Of a stretch of DNA of 64,000 nucleotides, positions 47,786 through 61,040 are shown in pieces. A program made the translations under genes and the position numbers. The stretch's first letter is position 1; each line of letters opens with the position of its first letter. Source of the stretch: Pseudomonas protegens CHA0 (lineage in GTDB: Bacteria > Pseudomonadota > Gammaproteobacteria > Pseudomonadales > Pseudomonadaceae); assembly GCF_000397205.1 (NCBI RefSeq), contig NC_021237.1:6803981-6867980 (forward strand), in the 5' to 3' direction. Under the pieces are notes generated by a model, which worked only from the letters and a program-made list of their open reading frames with translations, did not search any database and was not told the origin of the DNA.

Positions 47786-49330
47786 TTACCAGGTTTGGGT
47801 GGCTTTGAACTTCTCGATACCGGCTTTCAGGCCAGCGTCGATTTCGTCATTGAAGTCACCCTTCACGTTGATCTTCGCCATCAGGTCGGCGTGATCGCGG
47901 TTGAAGTAAGCAATCATGGCCTGTTCGAAGCTACCAACTTTGGCAATCTCGACGTCCGTCAGGAAGCCACGTTCAGCGGCATACAGGGACAAGGACATGT
48001 CGGCGATGGACATCGGCGCATATTGCTTCTGCTTCATCAGCTCGGTAACGCGCTGACCATGCTCAAGTTGCTTACGGGTCGCTTCGTCCAGGTCAGAAGC
48101 GAACTGGGCGAATGCCGCCAGTTCACGGTACTGAGCCAGAGCGGTACGGATACCACCGGACAGCTTCTTGATGATCTTGGTCTGAGCGGCACCACCCACA
48201 CGGGATACCGAAACACCGGCGTTCACAGCAGGACGGATCCCGGAGTTGAACATGGCCGATTCCAGGAAGATCTGACCGTCGGTGATGGAAATCACGTTGG
48301 TCGGAACGAACGCGGAAACGTCGCCAGCCTGGGTTTCGATGATCGGCAGAGCGGTCAGGGAACCGGTCTTGCCAGTCACTGCGCCGTTGGTGAACTTCTC
48401 TACGTACTCTTCGGAAACGCGGGATGCGCGCTCCAGCAGACGGGAGTGGAGATAGAACACGTCGCCTGGGTAAGCTTCACGGCCTGGTGGACGGCGCAGC
48501 AGCAGGGAAATCTGGCGGTAAGCCACTGCTTGCTTGGACAGATCGTCATAAACGATCAGCGCGTCTTCACCGCGGTCGCGGAAGTATTCGCCCATGGTGC
48601 AACCGGAGTACGGAGCCAGGAACTGCAGTGCTGCAGATTCCGAAGCGCTCGCTGCAACGATGATGGTGTTAGCCAGTGCACCGTTTTCTTCCAGCTTGCG
48701 AACCACGTTGGCGATGGTCGATTGCTTCTGACCGATAGCCACGTAGACGCAGAAAATGCCGCTGTCTTTCTGGTTGATGATCGCGTCGATCGCCAGAGCG
48801 GTCTTACCGATCTGACGGTCACCGATGATCAGCTCACGCTGGCCACGGCCGACTGGGATCATGGCATCGACAGCCTTGTAGCCAGTCTGTACAGGCTGGT
48901 CTACCGACTTACGCCAGATCACGCCTGGAGCAACTTTCTCGACCGCGTCGGTCTCGGTGTTGTTCAGCGGACCTTTGCCGTCAACTGGGTTACCCAGTGC
49001 GTCGACTACGCGACCCAGCAGTTCCTTACCAACCGGAACCTCCAGGATGCGGCCAGTGCACTTGGCGCTCATGCCTTCAGCCAGACTGGTGTACGCGCCC
49101 AATACAACGGCACCTACGGAGTCTTGCTCCAGGTTGAGGGCCATACCGTAGACGCCGCCCGGAAACTCGATCATCTCGCCGTACATAACGTCGGCCAGAC
49201 CGTGAATCCGCACGATGCCGTCAGATACGCTGACGACAGTGCCTTCGTTACGGGCTTGGGAGGTCACATCGAGCTTTTCGATGCGGCCCTTGATAATTTC
49301 ACTTATTTCGGAAGGATTGAGTTGCTGCAT
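47786..49330 (-). CDS. atpA: ATP synthase F1 alpha subunit
   Basis: 514 residues. Non-catalytic nucleotide site with Walker A G-D-R-Q-I-G-K-T near 169-176 and the arginine-finger region V-S-R-V-G near 370. Forms the hexamer with beta. 21 bp after atpH. Confidence 0.98.
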   Translation of the reverse strand: MQQLNPSEISEIIKGRIEKLDVTSQARNEGTVVSVSDGIVRIHGLADVMYGEMIEFPGGVYGMALNLEQDSVGAVVLGAYTSLAEGMSAKCTGRILEVPVGKELLGRVVDALGNPVDGKGPLNNTETDAVEKVAPGVIWRKSVDQPVQTGYKAVDAMIPVGRGQRELIIGDRQIGKTALAIDAIINQKDSGIFCVYVAIGQKQSTIANVVRKLEENGALANTIIVAASASESAALQFLAPYSGCTMGEYFRDRGEDALIVYDDLSKQAVAYRQISLLLRRPPGREAYPGDVFYLHSRLLERASRVSEEYVEKFTNGAVTGKTGSLTALPIIETQAGDVSAFVPTNVISITDGQIFLESAMFNSGIRPAVNAGVSVSRVGGAAQTKIIKKLSGGIRTALAQYRELAAFAQFASDLDEATRKQLEHGQRVTELMKQKQYAPMSIADMSLSLYAAERGFLTDVEIAKVGSFEQAMIAYFNRDHADLMAKINVKGDFNDEIDAGLKAGIEKFKATQTW

Positions 49331-49351
49331 TGCTCTGCTGCCCCTTCAAAC

Positions 49352-49888
49352 TCAAGATTTCAATGCTTCGGCAAGGTTCGCGAGTTTGCCGCGAATCGAG
49401 CCATCGATAACCAGGTCGCCGGCGCGGATTACGACGCCACCAATAAGGCTGGCATCCTCCGCAGCGTGCAGTCGCACTTCCCGGCCGAGCCGTGCACTGA
49501 GAACCTTGGCGAGTTTGTCTTGCTGTTCTTGGTTCAATGCGAACGCACTGGTCACATCCACATCCACCGATTTCTCTTGCTCGGCCTTGTACAGGTCGAA
49601 CAGAGCGGAGATCTCCGGCAACAGCAGGAGACGGTCGTTTTCGGCGGCAACGTGAATGAAATTCTGTGCCTGTGCATCAAACTTGTCGCCACACACTTCG
49701 ATAAAAGTGCTGGCCTTTTCTGCGCTCGTCAGTCGCGGGGCCTTAAGCACGCGCTGCATGGTGTCATCTTGTGACACCGCTGCAGCCAGGCCGAGCATGG
49801 CTGACCAAGAGGCCAGCTGCTGGTGGGCCTGAGCGTGCTCGAAGGCCGCCTTAGCGTAAGGTCGGGCCAACGTGGTCAGTTCTGCCAT
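49352..49888 (-). CDS. atpH: ATP synthase F1 delta subunit
   Basis: 178 residues. N-terminal helical bundle ([10 protein letters not shown]) and C-terminal [12 protein letters not shown] region typical of the delta/OSCP stalk subunit. 12 bp after atpF. Confidence 0.96.
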   Translation of the reverse strand: MAELTTLARPYAKAAFEHAQAHQQLASWSAMLGLAAAVSQDDTMQRVLKAPRLTSAEKASTFIEVCGDKFDAQAQNFIHVAAENDRLLLLPEISALFDLYKAEQEKSVDVDVTSAFALNQEQQDKLAKVLSARLGREVRLHAAEDASLIGGVVIRAGDLVIDGSIRGKLANLAEALKS

Positions 49889-49900
49889 GATCGCCCTCGC

Positions 49901-50371
49901 TTAAATTTCAGCAGCCAGTTTGTTAACCAGCTCTGCGTGCGCGTTTTGATCGATTGTGGCACCCAGGATCTTCTCTGCGCCGTTGACTGCCAGGCTGCCC
50001 AGTTGGGCGCGCAGCGCGTCTTTGACGCCGTTCAGTTCCTGTTCGATCTCGGCCTGAGCCTGAGCCTTCACACGTTCAGCTTCGACACGAGCCTGTTCAC
50101 GGGCTTCGTCGACGATCTGAGAACCGCGCTTCTTGGCTTGCTCAATGATTTCAGCTGCCTGAGCTTTAGCTTCGCGCAGTTGCTGACCCGCTTTATCTTG
50201 GGCCAGTTCCAGGTCACGAGCTGCTCGGCTGGCAGCGTCCAGTCCATCCGCGATCTTCTTTTGACGTTCGTGCAGAGCTGCAATGACCGGAGGCCAAATG
50301 AACTTCATGCAGAACAATACAAAAATTAAGAACGCAACGGACTGGCCAATCAGGGTTGCATTAATGTTCAC
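49901..50371 (-). CDS. atpF: ATP synthase Fo b subunit
   Basis: 156 residues: N-terminal membrane helix (about 5-26) and a long charged helix rich in Ala, Glu, Lys and Gln (about 30-150), forming the peripheral stalk dimer. 57 bp after atpE. Confidence 0.97.
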   Translation of the reverse strand: MNINATLIGQSVAFLIFVLFCMKFIWPPVIAALHERQKKIADGLDAASRAARDLELAQDKAGQQLREAKAQAAEIIEQAKKRGSQIVDEAREQARVEAERVKAQAQAEIEQELNGVKDALRAQLGSLAVNGAEKILGATIDQNAHAELVNKLAAEI

Positions 50372-50428
50372 GCCAACACCTCGCTCGTTCGTTGTCCGTC
50401 ACACCAATCAACTCGAAGAATCGAGTGA

Positions 50429-50701
<273 letters not shown>

Positions 50702-50818
50702 TTACGTCGTATGGTTTAGGTTTTTTAGATTAAAGCGGTAAAACAAATCGTTTCATTGACCCGAGACGGGCCCCCTCTCGCCGCAACGAGAGGGACATCA
50801 GACTAGTCGAGACTGGTC

Positions 50819-52115
<1,297 letters not shown>

Positions 52116-52263
52116 CGCTCTTGCTCCTCAAGGGTCGGCTGCCAGAATTCAATAACTTGGCATAATTTGTGCCGACAAAATGCGCGCAGAGTATAGGGGC
52201 GGTTCAGCCCCTATTCAACTGCCGGGTAGTGATTTCCGACTGCGCGCTACATAAGGAAATGTT

Positions 52264-53136
52264 TCAGCGGATGTGAGCGAGGACGCCTTGCAGCTCATCC
52301 AGGGAGTTGTAGCCGATCACCAGCTGACCTTTACCCTTCTTGCCGTGGCGGATCTGCACCGCAGAGCCCAGGCGCTCGGCCAGGCGCTGCTCGAGACGGG
52401 CGATATCCGGGTCTGGCTTGACCGGTTCAGCAGGTTCCTGTTTGCCGCTCAGCCACTGGCGAACCAGGGCCTCGGTCTGGCGCACGGTGAGGCCCCGTGC
52501 GACAACGTGTCGCGCCCCTTCAACCTGTTGATTTTCCGGCAATCCGAGCAATGCACGGGCATGACCCATTTCCAGGTCGCCGTGGGACAGCATGGTCTTG
52601 ATCACCTCAGGCAAGGCGATCAGGCGCAGCAGGTTGGCCACGCTGACGCGGGACTTGCCCACGGCTTCGGCGACCTGTTGCTGAGTCAGCTGGAATTCCT
52701 GCTGCAGGCGCTGCAGGGCCACCGCCTCCTCGATGGGGTTGAGGTCTTCACGCTGGATGTTCTCGATCAGAGCCATGGCGATAGCGGTTTCATCCGGCAC
52801 ATCGCGGACCATCGCCGGGATGGTTTCCTGACCAGCCTGCTGGCTGGCGCGCCAGCGGCGCTCGCCGGCAATGATCTCGAAACGACCACCACCGATGGGC
52901 CGGACCACGATCGGCTGCATCACGCCCTGGCTCTTGATCGAATTCGCCAGTTCTTCCAGCGCTTGCGGGTCCATGTCCCGACGCGGCTGGTACTTGCCGC
53001 GCTGGATCAGGTCCAGGGGCAGGTGTTGCAGCTCACGCTGGTCGGCCTGCACCGCTTGTTCTTCCAGTGCGCTGACAGTCGGACCACTCAACAGTGCATC
53101 CAGTCCACGTCCGAGACCTCTTTTCTTGACGGCCAT
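52264..53136 (-). CDS. parB: Chromosome-partitioning protein ParB
   Basis: 290 residues. N-terminal R-G-L-G-R-G-L-D-A-L-L (ParA-stimulating), ParB/Srx CTPase core with G-E-R-R-W-R-A near 91-97, helix-turn-helix parS-binding domain (about 140-210) and a C-terminal dimerisation domain. It loads at parS and spreads as a CTP-dependent clamp. 9 bp after parA. Confidence 0.97.
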   Translation of the reverse strand: MAVKKRGLGRGLDALLSGPTVSALEEQAVQADQRELQHLPLDLIQRGKYQPRRDMDPQALEELANSIKSQGVMQPIVVRPIGGGRFEIIAGERRWRASQQAGQETIPAMVRDVPDETAIAMALIENIQREDLNPIEEAVALQRLQQEFQLTQQQVAEAVGKSRVSVANLLRLIALPEVIKTMLSHGDLEMGHARALLGLPENQQVEGARHVVARGLTVRQTEALVRQWLSGKQEPAEPVKPDPDIARLEQRLAERLGSAVQIRHGKKGKGQLVIGYNSLDELQGVLAHIR

Positions 53137-53145
53137 GGGGATTCC

Positions 53146-53943
53146 TTAAGTTGGCTGGGCGGCTGCGACGCGCGATTGTTTACGTTGCCGGCGAACCATC
53201 TCGCCCGCCAGGGCCAGGTAGGCCAGCGCGCCACGGGATTGTTTGTCGTACGCCAACGCCGGCATACCGTAGCTCGGCGCTTCGGCCAAACGGATGTTGC
53301 GCGGAATCACGGTGTCATACAGCTGATCGCCGAAGTGTTCCTTGAGCTGCGCGGAAACATCGTTCATCAGGCTCAGGCGCGGGTCGAACATGGTGCGCAG
53401 CAAGCCTTCGATCTTCAGCTCCGGGTTGAGCAGTTCGGCGATGCGCTTGATGTTATCCACAAGGTCGCTCAAACCTTCCAGCGCGTAGTACTCGCACTGC
53501 ATGGGGATAATGACCCCATCGGCGGCGACCAGGGCGTTGAGGGTGAGCATCGACAGCGACGGCGGGCAGTCGATCAGGATGTAGTCGTAGTTTTCACGGA
53601 TTGGCGCCAGGGCGCTGCGCAGACGGCTTTCCTTCATCTGCATTTCCAGCAGCACCACCTCCGCGGCCGTCAGGTCGCGGTTGGCCGGCAGCAACTGGTA
53701 ACCGCCGTGCTCGGAGAAATGCATGGCCTGGGCCAGGTCGCACTCACCGATCAGCAGGTCATAGACCGAGTTTTCCAAACCGTGTTTATCCACACCGCTA
53801 CCCATGGTGGCGTTGCCCTGTGGATCAAGATCGATCAACAGCACCCGGCGCTTGGTCGCTACCAGGGATGCTGCGAGGTTGATGCAGGTGGTGGTCTTGC
53901 CCACGCCACCTTTCTGGTTCGCTATCGCGAATACCTTAGCCAT
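53146..53943 (-). CDS. parA: Chromosome-partitioning ATPase ParA (Soj)
   Basis: 265 residues, deviant Walker A K-G-G-V-G-K-T-T near 9-17 with the signature lysine, Walker B L-I-D-C-P-P near 123-129. Non-specific DNA-binding ATPase that pulls ParB-bound origins apart. The ATG at 53943 gives M-A-K-V-F-A-I-A-N; a TTG 18 bp upstream is less likely. Confidence 0.96.
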   Translation of the reverse strand: MAKVFAIANQKGGVGKTTTCINLAASLVATKRRVLLIDLDPQGNATMGSGVDKHGLENSVYDLLIGECDLAQAMHFSEHGGYQLLPANRDLTAAEVVLLEMQMKESRLRSALAPIRENYDYILIDCPPSLSMLTLNALVAADGVIIPMQCEYYALEGLSDLVDNIKRIAELLNPELKIEGLLRTMFDPRLSLMNDVSAQLKEHFGDQLYDTVIPRNIRLAEAPSYGMPALAYDKQSRGALAYLALAGEMVRRQRKQSRVAAAQPT

Positions 53944-53961
53944 TCTTGCTTGTGTTCCCAA

Positions 53962-54606
53962 TCATGCCGTGCGGCGCAGTATCAGCAGATGGCGTTGGCC
54001 TTGGCAACCGGGTACGGCCAAGGCGTGTTCGCTATCGAGGTGGAAGTCTGCCGGCAATGCTAACAGCTCATCCGAGGGATGGACGCCCTTCATTGCCAGC
54101 CAGCGTGTATCGCGGTCGCCCAGGTGGCGGGTCCAGCTGGTGAAGTTCTCCATGCTGCTGAACGCCCGGGAAATGATCCCGTTGAAAGGCTGCTCAGGGG
54201 TGAAGGCTTCGACCCGACTGTGGATAACTTGCAGGTTTTCGAGCTTGAGTTCGAGTTTGACCTGGGTCAGGAAGCGGGTTTTCTTGCCGTTGCTGTCCAG
54301 ACAGGTGACTTGCGACTCGGGAAACAGGATCGCCAGCGGGATGCCGGGCATGCCGCCACCGCTGCCGACGTCCAGCCAGCGGCCGTTTTCGATGAACGAC
54401 ATCACGCTCAGGCTATCGAGCAGATGGCGGGAGACCATTTCATCGGGATCGCGCACCGCAGTGAGGTTGTAGGCCTTGTTCCACTTGATCAACAGGGCCA
54501 GGTAACCCAGCAGCAATTGGTGCTGGGTCGGGCTCAGCTCGACGCCGAGCTGGCGAGCGCCTGTGGATAACTCATCCGCGTGTTGTGGGGTGACCATAGA
54601 ACTCAA
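53962..54606 (-). CDS. rsmG: 16S rRNA (guanine-527-N7) methyltransferase RsmG
   Basis: 214 residues with the SAM motif [11 protein letters not shown] near 78-88 and the N-terminal K-W-N-K-A-Y-N-L-T. Methylates G527 of 16S rRNA. I use the TTG at 54606, which overlaps the mnmG stop by 4 bp and has GGAG eight bases upstream; the ATG at 54597 is possible. Confidence 0.94.
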   Translation of the reverse strand: MSSMVTPQHADELSTGARQLGVELSPTQHQLLLGYLALLIKWNKAYNLTAVRDPDEMVSRHLLDSLSVMSFIENGRWLDVGSGGGMPGIPLAILFPESQVTCLDSNGKKTRFLTQVKLELKLENLQVIHSRVEAFTPEQPFNGIISRAFSSMENFTSWTRHLGDRDTRWLAMKGVHPSDELLALPADFHLDSEHALAVPGCQGQRHLLILRRTA

Positions 54607-56498
54607 GCGCTTTGCTCCAACTGACGGCCCGCGCCGCGTTTTTTCAAGTGAATCATCAACAGGGAGATCGCTGCCGGGGTCACACCGGGAATCCGCGAGG
54701 CCTGGCCCAGGGTTTCCGGGCGGGTCGCGCCGAGCTTGCTCTGGATTTCCTTCGACAGGCCGGAAATACCGCTGTAATCGATATCCACAGGCAATTTGGT
54801 GTCTTCACTGGCGCGCAGGCGAGCAATTTCGTCCTGCTGGCGATCGATGTAGCCGGCGTACTTGGTCTTGATCTCGACCTGTTCCGCGACCTGCGGATCT
54901 TCCGCACCATGCCCGGTCACTTCGACCAGACCAGCGTAGTCGATTTCCGGACGGCTCAGCAGGTTAAGCAGGTTGTACTCGTGAGTCAGCGGGGTGCCGA
55001 ATTTCTGAGCGATCGCATCACCCTGCTCGGTACCCGGACGAACCCAGGTGGACTTCAAACGTTGTTCTTCCTGGGCAATGCCTTCGCGTTTCTTGCAGAA
55101 AGCGGCCCAGCGCACGTCATCCACCAGCCCCAGTTCGCGACCTTTTTCGGTCAGACGCAGGTCGGCGTTGTCTTCACGCAGGATCAAGCGGTATTCCGCC
55201 CGGGACGTGAACATCCGGTACGGTTCCTGGGTGCCCAGGGTAATCAGGTCATCCACCAGTACCCCGATATAGGCCTCGTCGCGACGCGGGCACCAGCTGT
55301 CTTTGCCCTGAGCACGCAGTGCCGCGTTGGCCCCGGCCAGCAAACCTTGGGCACCGGCTTCTTCATAGCCGGTGGTCCCATTGATCTGGCCTGCGAAGAA
55401 CAGGCCACCGATGACTTTGGTTTCCAGGCTGTACTTCAAGTCCCGCGGGTCGAAGTAGTCGTACTCGATGGCATAGCCCGGGCGCACGATATGGGCGTTT
55501 TCCATGCCGCGAATCGACTGCACGATCTGCAATTGCACGTCGAATGGCAGGGAGGTGGATATCCCGTTCGGGTACAGCTCGTGGGTAGTCAGGCCTTCGG
55601 GCTCGATGAAGACCTGGTGGCTTTCCTTGTCGGCAAAGCGATGGATCTTGTCTTCGATCGACGGGCAGTAACGCGGGCCAATACCTTCGATCACCCCGGA
55701 GTACATCGGCGAACGGTCGAGGTTCGAAGCAATGATTTCGTGGGTGCGGGCGTTGGTGTGGGTAATCCAGCAACTGACTTGCGGTGGATGCTGCTCTTTC
55801 GACCCCAGGAACGACATCACGGGAATCGGGGTATCGCCAGGTTGCTCGGTCATTACCGAGAAATCCACAGAACGGCCATCAATACGCGGCGGTGTGCCGG
55901 TTTTCAGGCGGCCGACACGCAGAGGCAGTTCCCGAAGTCGTTGCGCCAGGGCAATCGAGGGCGGATCACCAGCACGACCGCCGGAGTAGTTCTGCATACC
56001 GATGTGGATAAGTCCGCCGAGGAAGGTACCGGTGGTCAACACCACGGATTCGGCGAAGAAACGTAGGCCCATCTGGGTCACAACACCACGGACCTGATCC
56101 TGTTCAACGATCAGGTCGTCAGCTGCCTGTTGAAATATCCACAGGTTGGGCTGGTTTTCCAGAATCTCGCGAACAGCTGCCTTATACAGAATGCGGTCGG
56201 CCTGGGCGCGGGTAGCGCGCACGGCTGGGCCTTTGCGGCTATTCAACACGCGAAACTGGATGCCGCCCTTATCAGTAGCCATGGCCATCGCGCCGCCCAG
56301 GGCATCGATTTCCTTGACCAGGTGGCTCTTGCCAATGCCGCCGATCGCGGGATTGCAGCTCATGGCACCGAGGGTTTCCACGTTATGCGTCAGCAACAGG
56401 GTTTTTGCCCCCATGCGTGCTGATGCAAGTGCTGCCTCGGTACCGGCATGACCGCCGCCGATGACGATCACTTCAAAACGGGAAGGGAAATCCACCAC
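54603..56498 (-). CDS. mnmG: tRNA uridine-34 carboxymethylaminomethyl modification protein MnmG
   Basis: 631 residues. FAD-binding G-G-G-H-A-G-T-E near 13-20 and the family G-P-R-Y-C-P-S motif near 272. With MnmE it makes (c)mnm5U34 in the anticodon wobble position. Starts the mnmG-rsmG-parA-parB run and is separated from mnmE by two unrelated genes here. Confidence 0.97.
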   Translation of the reverse strand: MVDFPSRFEVIVIGGGHAGTEAALASARMGAKTLLLTHNVETLGAMSCNPAIGGIGKSHLVKEIDALGGAMAMATDKGGIQFRVLNSRKGPAVRATRAQADRILYKAAVREILENQPNLWIFQQAADDLIVEQDQVRGVVTQMGLRFFAESVVLTTGTFLGGLIHIGMQNYSGGRAGDPPSIALAQRLRELPLRVGRLKTGTPPRIDGRSVDFSVMTEQPGDTPIPVMSFLGSKEQHPPQVSCWITHTNARTHEIIASNLDRSPMYSGVIEGIGPRYCPSIEDKIHRFADKESHQVFIEPEGLTTHELYPNGISTSLPFDVQLQIVQSIRGMENAHIVRPGYAIEYDYFDPRDLKYSLETKVIGGLFFAGQINGTTGYEEAGAQGLLAGANAALRAQGKDSWCPRRDEAYIGVLVDDLITLGTQEPYRMFTSRAEYRLILREDNADLRLTEKGRELGLVDDVRWAAFCKKREGIAQEEQRLKSTWVRPGTEQGDAIAQKFGTPLTHEYNLLNLLSRPEIDYAGLVEVTGHGAEDPQVAEQVEIKTKYAGYIDRQQDEIARLRASEDTKLPVDIDYSGISGLSKEIQSKLGATRPETLGQASRIPGVTPAAISLLMIHLKKRGAGRQLEQSA

Positions 56499-57041
56499 GC
56501 ACCTCGTGCCTGCTTCAAGTAGGAGTAATTAGGAGTAGTTGTCGGGTTGGTTTTTGGACCAAGGCGGCAAGTATAGGGACTTCGACCTTTCTAAAGAACC
56601 CTTTGCACAAAATTTAACCAGCTGTGGATGACTGGCGGACAATAGAAATTAAAAGAGAGAGATTTATTAAAACCTTGTTTTTATGTTTATTCTTATACAG
56701 CACCCTATCTGTGGATAGATCGCTGTATCCCTTTATTTACAATGTGTACAGAGATTTTAAAGTCTGTGGTTAGGTGGCAATGAGGCCCTTGGATAACCGG
56801 TTTAAGCCTGTGGATGAATGGGGCTGTTATCCACAGGGGTGGTTTTCCTCAGTTTTGGAGCCCGGTTATCAACTGAGCTGAAGGGCAGTTATTCACAGGG
56901 CTTAATCCACAGAAAAACCTGCTTTCCACTGATAGACGCCCACAGCTACCCCCCTTCGCCCAGGGCAAAGAACGAAAATGGAAGCTGGATAACGCGAAAA
57001 GACAGGCCGCGAGCGCGACCTGCCGGTGGATAAATGCCCGT
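56499..57041. other. AT-rich DnaA-box cluster downstream of mnmE, upstream of mnmG (second origin-like region)
   Basis: 543 bp without a gene. An AT-rich core (56630-56760, many A/T runs) is flanked by DnaA-box-like 9-mers: TTATCCACA (perfect, 56827-56835), TTATTCACA (56889), TGTGGATGA (56623 and 56810), TGTGGATAG (56709), TAATCCACA (56903) and others. The layout resembles the oriC region at the right edge. It also holds the mnmG promoter. Confidence 0.6.
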
Positions 57042-57863
57042 TCAGGCCAGGTCGCGAGGCCACAAACGTGGAAACAGCTCATGTTCCAGAGCGGCGCCGG
57101 CGGCCAACTGTTCGACCAGGCCGGGGAATTCCGGTGAGGTTCGCCATGGTCTCGGGGCATGGCGCATGTCTTCTCCGAGAAAACGCAGGGAAAATGCCCG
57201 CCGTCGTCTATTTCCGCCTACACCGCCGGCCCCATGCAGGGTCAGCATGTGGAAAAACACTGCGTCGCCGGGCTGCAGTTCCCAGCCCAGAATGTTCCAT
57301 GCTGAACGATCGGCCTCGATGTCCGGAAGATCAGCCAGGCTGCCCTCGGGGAACCACCTGGCCTGGTTGTCGAGAAAGGTTCGCGGCATCAGCCAGGGCC
57401 CCAGGTGCGAGCCGGCAATGAACTCCAGGGTCGATTCCCGGGCCACCGGGTCCACCGGCATCCACATGCTGCAGTTCTGCCGGCCTTCGACGTTGTAGTA
57501 CGGCTGGTCCTGGTGCCAGGGCGTGCGTTGCCGGGTATTGGGTTCCTTGACCAGCAGGTGGTCGTGATACAGGCGAGCCTGATCGCTGCCCATCAGTTGC
57601 GCAGCCACATGGCCAACCCGGCTCTGGAAGATGAACTGCCGATAGGCCGGGTTCTCTTGCCAGTTGCAGAAGTCCTCGAAGAACCAGCCAGGGTCGTCCG
57701 GACGGCTGGCGACCTTGGCCCGTTCGCTGGGAAACGCCAGGTTGTGCTCGATCCCCCGCTCCAGCAGGCCGACTTCATCGCTGCTGAACAGTTGGCGAAT
57801 GCACACAGCGCCATCGCGCTGAAAGGCTTCAATGGTTGTAGGCGGCAACTCGAACGATCCCAT
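57042..57863 (-). CDS. Phytanoyl-CoA dioxygenase (PhyH) family protein
   Basis: 273 residues. Fe(II)/2-oxoglutarate ligands visible: H-x-D in P-W-H-Q-D near 118-120, distal His in L-T-L-H-G-A near 210 and a 2OG-binding Arg in S-L-R-F near 225. Substrate is unknown; the amino-acid permease gene just upstream and co-oriented suggests an amino acid or derivative (as for proline/ectoine hydroxylases), but this is inference. The two genes are inserted between mnmE and mnmG. Confidence 0.88.
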   Translation of the reverse strand: MGSFELPPTTIEAFQRDGAVCIRQLFSSDEVGLLERGIEHNLAFPSERAKVASRPDDPGWFFEDFCNWQENPAYRQFIFQSRVGHVAAQLMGSDQARLYHDHLLVKEPNTRQRTPWHQDQPYYNVEGRQNCSMWMPVDPVARESTLEFIAGSHLGPWLMPRTFLDNQARWFPEGSLADLPDIEADRSAWNILGWELQPGDAVFFHMLTLHGAGGVGGNRRRRAFSLRFLGEDMRHAPRPWRTSPEFPGLVEQLAAGAALEHELFPRLWPRDLA

Positions 57864-57866
57864 GGG

Positions 57867-59279
57867 TTATCCCTTTTCCTGAGTTCCGATACCGGGCTCG
57901 GCGGCGGCCGAGCCGGTGGTATCCGGTTTGATCCATATCCAATAGGCCAGCGACAGCAGCGCCAACCAGCCCAGCCCCACATACAGTGCCAGGCGCGTAT
58001 CGGCAAATGCGCCCAGCACACCGAAGATGAACAACATGAAAACCACGGCACAGGCCTGACCCGCTGCGCCCAGGGGTACCGGAAACTTCAGTTCGTGGAT
58101 TTCCCTGGCACTCATGCCACGACGCATGGCCATTTGTGACAGCAGGATCATCAGCCAGACCCAGACCACGGAAAAGGTCACCAGCGAGGCAAAGATCAGG
58201 AACAGTTCCTGCGGGATCCAGTAGTTGAGCAGCACCCCCAGCAGCAATGCCACCGACATGACCAACACCGTCATCCAGGGCACACCGAACCGGGAGGTCC
58301 TGGCGAACACCGCCGGCGCCTGCCCGATCGCCGCCATGCCATACATCATTCGCCCGGCACTGAAGATATCGCTGTTGATGGCCGAGACCACGGCGGAAAT
58401 CACTACGATATTCAGCACCGTGGCCGCCGAACTGATCCCCAGGCTGCTGAAGATCTGCACGAACGGGCTGCCATGGCTACCGATGCTCGACCAGGGCGCC
58501 AGGGTCAACAGAATCAGCAAGGTCAGTACGTAGAAGATCAGGATCCGCAGCGGTACCGAGTTGATGGCCTTGGGGATCATGCGCTGCGGGTCCTTGGCCT
58601 CGCCGGCGGTGATGCCGATGACTTCGATTCCACCAAAGGCGAACATGACGATGGTGAAGGAGGCGATCATGCCCTCCACGCCATTAGGGAAAAAGCCGCC
58701 GTATTCCCAGAGATTGGCCAGTCCTCCCCGGCTTTGTTCCTCCCCAAGCTGGATGCCGAAGAACAGCAGGGTAAAGCCGCCGACGATCATGGCTACAATG
58801 GCGCCAACCTTGAGCAGCGACAGCCAGAACTCCAGCTCGCCGAACACCTTTACGCTGCACAGGTTCAAGGCGCCAATGCCCAGGACAATGCTCAGCACCC
58901 AGATCCAGCGGGGAGTATCGGGAAACCACAGGCCCATGTAGACGCCGAATGCGGTGACGTCAGCCAGGCACACCATGAGCATGGAAAAGGCGTAGCTCCA
59001 GCCGGTGAGAAACCCCGCAAAACGTCCCAGATAACTGCTGGCGTAATGTCCGAAAGAGCCTGAAACAGGAGTCCTGACTGCCATCTCTCCCAGGGCGCGC
59101 ATGGTCAGGTAGATGGCTGCGCCGCCAATCAGATAGGCCAGCAGAACCGAAGGCCCCGCCCGTTGAATGGCGGCCGCCGAACCGTAGAACAAGCCTGTGC
59201 CGATCGCAGAGCCCAGGGCGATAAAGCGGATGTGCCGGGTGCTCAGGCCACGCTGTAGAACAGTGCCCGCGTCAGCCAT
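57867..59279 (-). CDS. Amino-acid permease (APC/AAT family)
   Basis: 470 residues, about twelve membrane helices. AAT signatures: G-S-A-I-G-T-G-L near 23-30, A-L-G-E-M-A near 62-67 and F-A-F-G-G-I-E near 224. It resembles the ProY/AnsP group. Substrate is unknown. The gap to the dioxygenase gene is 3 bp, so they form one operon; the upstream 311 bp should hold the promoter. Confidence 0.9.
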   Translation of the reverse strand: MADAGTVLQRGLSTRHIRFIALGSAIGTGLFYGSAAAIQRAGPSVLLAYLIGGAAIYLTMRALGEMAVRTPVSGSFGHYASSYLGRFAGFLTGWSYAFSMLMVCLADVTAFGVYMGLWFPDTPRWIWVLSIVLGIGALNLCSVKVFGELEFWLSLLKVGAIVAMIVGGFTLLFFGIQLGEEQSRGGLANLWEYGGFFPNGVEGMIASFTIVMFAFGGIEVIGITAGEAKDPQRMIPKAINSVPLRILIFYVLTLLILLTLAPWSSIGSHGSPFVQIFSSLGISSAATVLNIVVISAVVSAINSDIFSAGRMMYGMAAIGQAPAVFARTSRFGVPWMTVLVMSVALLLGVLLNYWIPQELFLIFASLVTFSVVWVWLMILLSQMAMRRGMSAREIHELKFPVPLGAAGQACAVVFMLFIFGVLGAFADTRLALYVGLGWLALLSLAYWIWIKPDTTGSAAAEPGIGTQEKG

Positions 59280-59590
59280 TTCAGCTCCTTGAATGCAGGT
59301 TCATGAAGACCAGCCGGCTTCCAACCGTCGGCCCAGGCGACGCATGCCGGGGAATTTCCCGAGATGTATAAACCTGTACAAGAAAAGGATGCAAATAGGG
59401 AACCAAGTCGGCGTTTATGCGAACTTCTGCGATATGACGGCTATTGGTTGATTAACCGGGGGATAAAGCGGTGATTTTCAGGCAGGCGCTGTTACTCAAT
59501 GTCGCAGCGGGCTTGGATGGGGGATAAAGGTAACGCCCGCAGACGGTATCCCGGAGGGAGTTGTCCACAGGCGCTTGCTCGGAAGGATGA
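59280..59590. other. Gene-free stretch between the permease gene and mnmE
   Basis: 311 bp; presumably the permease promoter and mnmE 3' end. I see no strong hairpin with a T-run, DnaA box or gene. Confidence 0.6.
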
Positions 59591-60961
59591 TTACTTGCCG
59601 ATGCAGAAGCTGGAGAAGATCCGCCCCAGCAGGTCATCGGAACTGAAGGCCCCGGTGATTTCCCCCAGCGATTGCTGGGCCTGGCGCAAGTCCTCGGCCA
59701 GCAGTTCGCCGGCACCTGCCAGGGTCAACTGTGCCCGGCCATGTTCCAGGGCGGCACTGGCGTAGCGCAATGCCTCCAAGTGCCGGCGGCGCGCACTGAA
59801 GCTGCTTTCGGACGTCTGTTCATAGCCCATGCAGGCTTTCAGGTGGTCCCGCAGCAGTTCCAGCCCGCTGCCCGCTGTCATGGCACTGAGGCTGATGGTG
59901 ACATGGCCATCGTCACAGGTTTCCAGGGCAATGGGTTCACCGGTCAGATCGGCCTTGTTGCGAATCAGCGTGACCTTGGCCGGGTCTGGCCGCTGTTCGA
60001 GAAACTCCGGCCACAGGGCGAAGGGGTCCGCTGCTTCCGCCGCGGTGGCGTCCACCACCAGCAACACCCGGTCGGCCTCGCTGATGGCCTTGAGGGCCCG
60101 TTCGACACCGATCTTTTCCACCTGGTCCTCGGTGTCCCGCAGCCCTGCGGTGTCCACCACGTGCAACGGCATGCCGTCGATGTGGATATGTTCGCGCAGG
60201 ATGTCCCGGGTGGTGCCGGCGATATCGGTGACGATGGCAGCCTCGCGCCCAGCCAGGGCGTTGAGCAGGCTGGATTTGCCGGCATTTGGGCGCCCGGCGA
60301 TCACCACGGTCATGCCATCGCGCAGCAAGGCGCCCTGCCCGGCTTCCCGCAGTACTGTGGATAACTCGTCACGCACTGCATCGAGCATGCTCAACACATG
60401 GCCATCGGCAAGGAAGTCGATTTCTTCCTCGGGAAAATCGATCGCCGCTTCGACATAGATCCGCAGGGCGATCAGTTGCTCGGTCAAGTTATGCACACGT
60501 TGGGAGAACGCCCCTTGCAGCGAACGCAGGGCATTGCGCGCAGCCTGTGCCGAACTGGCCTCGATCAGGTCGGCAATGGCTTCGGCCTGGGCCAGGTCCA
60601 GTTTGTCGTTGAGGAACGCACGCTCGCTGAATTCCCCCGGCCGAGCCAGGCGGCAGCCCAGTTCCAGGCAGCGCTGCAGCAGCATGTCGAGAACAATCGG
60701 GCCGCCGTGGCCCTGCAGTTCCAGCACGTCTTCGCCGGTGAAGGAGTTCGGCCCGGGGAAATACAGGGCAATGCCCTCATCCAGGACTTCTTCTTGCTTA
60801 CTGAGAAACGGCCCGTAATGGGCAAACCGCGGCTTCAGCTCACGGCCGCTGATGGCTTTGGCTGCCGCGCCCGCCAGGGGCCCGGAAATCCGTACGATAC
60901 CCACGCCGCCGCGGCCCTGGGCGGTAGCAATGGCAGCGATGGTTTCACGAGGGACATTCAT
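59591..60961 (-). CDS. mnmE: tRNA modification GTPase MnmE
   Basis: 456 residues. N-terminal formyl-tetrahydrofolate-binding domain, helical domain, G domain with G-R-P-N-A-G-K-S near 223-230 and D-T-A-G near 270, and C-terminal C-I-G-K with the conserved Cys. Works with MnmG on wobble uridine. ATG 60961 gives the usual M-N-V-P-R-E-T start. A hairpin separates it from yidC. Confidence 0.97.
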   Translation of the reverse strand: MNVPRETIAAIATAQGRGGVGIVRISGPLAGAAAKAISGRELKPRFAHYGPFLSKQEEVLDEGIALYFPGPNSFTGEDVLELQGHGGPIVLDMLLQRCLELGCRLARPGEFSERAFLNDKLDLAQAEAIADLIEASSAQAARNALRSLQGAFSQRVHNLTEQLIALRIYVEAAIDFPEEEIDFLADGHVLSMLDAVRDELSTVLREAGQGALLRDGMTVVIAGRPNAGKSSLLNALAGREAAIVTDIAGTTRDILREHIHIDGMPLHVVDTAGLRDTEDQVEKIGVERALKAISEADRVLLVVDATAAEAADPFALWPEFLEQRPDPAKVTLIRNKADLTGEPIALETCDDGHVTISLSAMTAGSGLELLRDHLKACMGYEQTSESSFSARRRHLEALRYASAALEHGRAQLTLAGAGELLAEDLRQAQQSLGEITGAFSSDDLLGRIFSSFCIGK

Positions 60962-60996
60962 AACCCGACATCCAGACAAAAGTGACAGATAGCAAA

Positions 60997-61015
60997 ACGC
61001 CCCACTAGGGGGCGT
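60997..61015 (-). terminator. Terminator after yidC
   Basis: ACGCCCC / GGGGCGT stem with a short loop, followed on the minus strand by T-rich TTTTGC. Lies between yidC and mnmE. Confidence 0.75.
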
Positions 61016-61040
61016 CTTGTGTGGTTATCCACAGCGTAGG

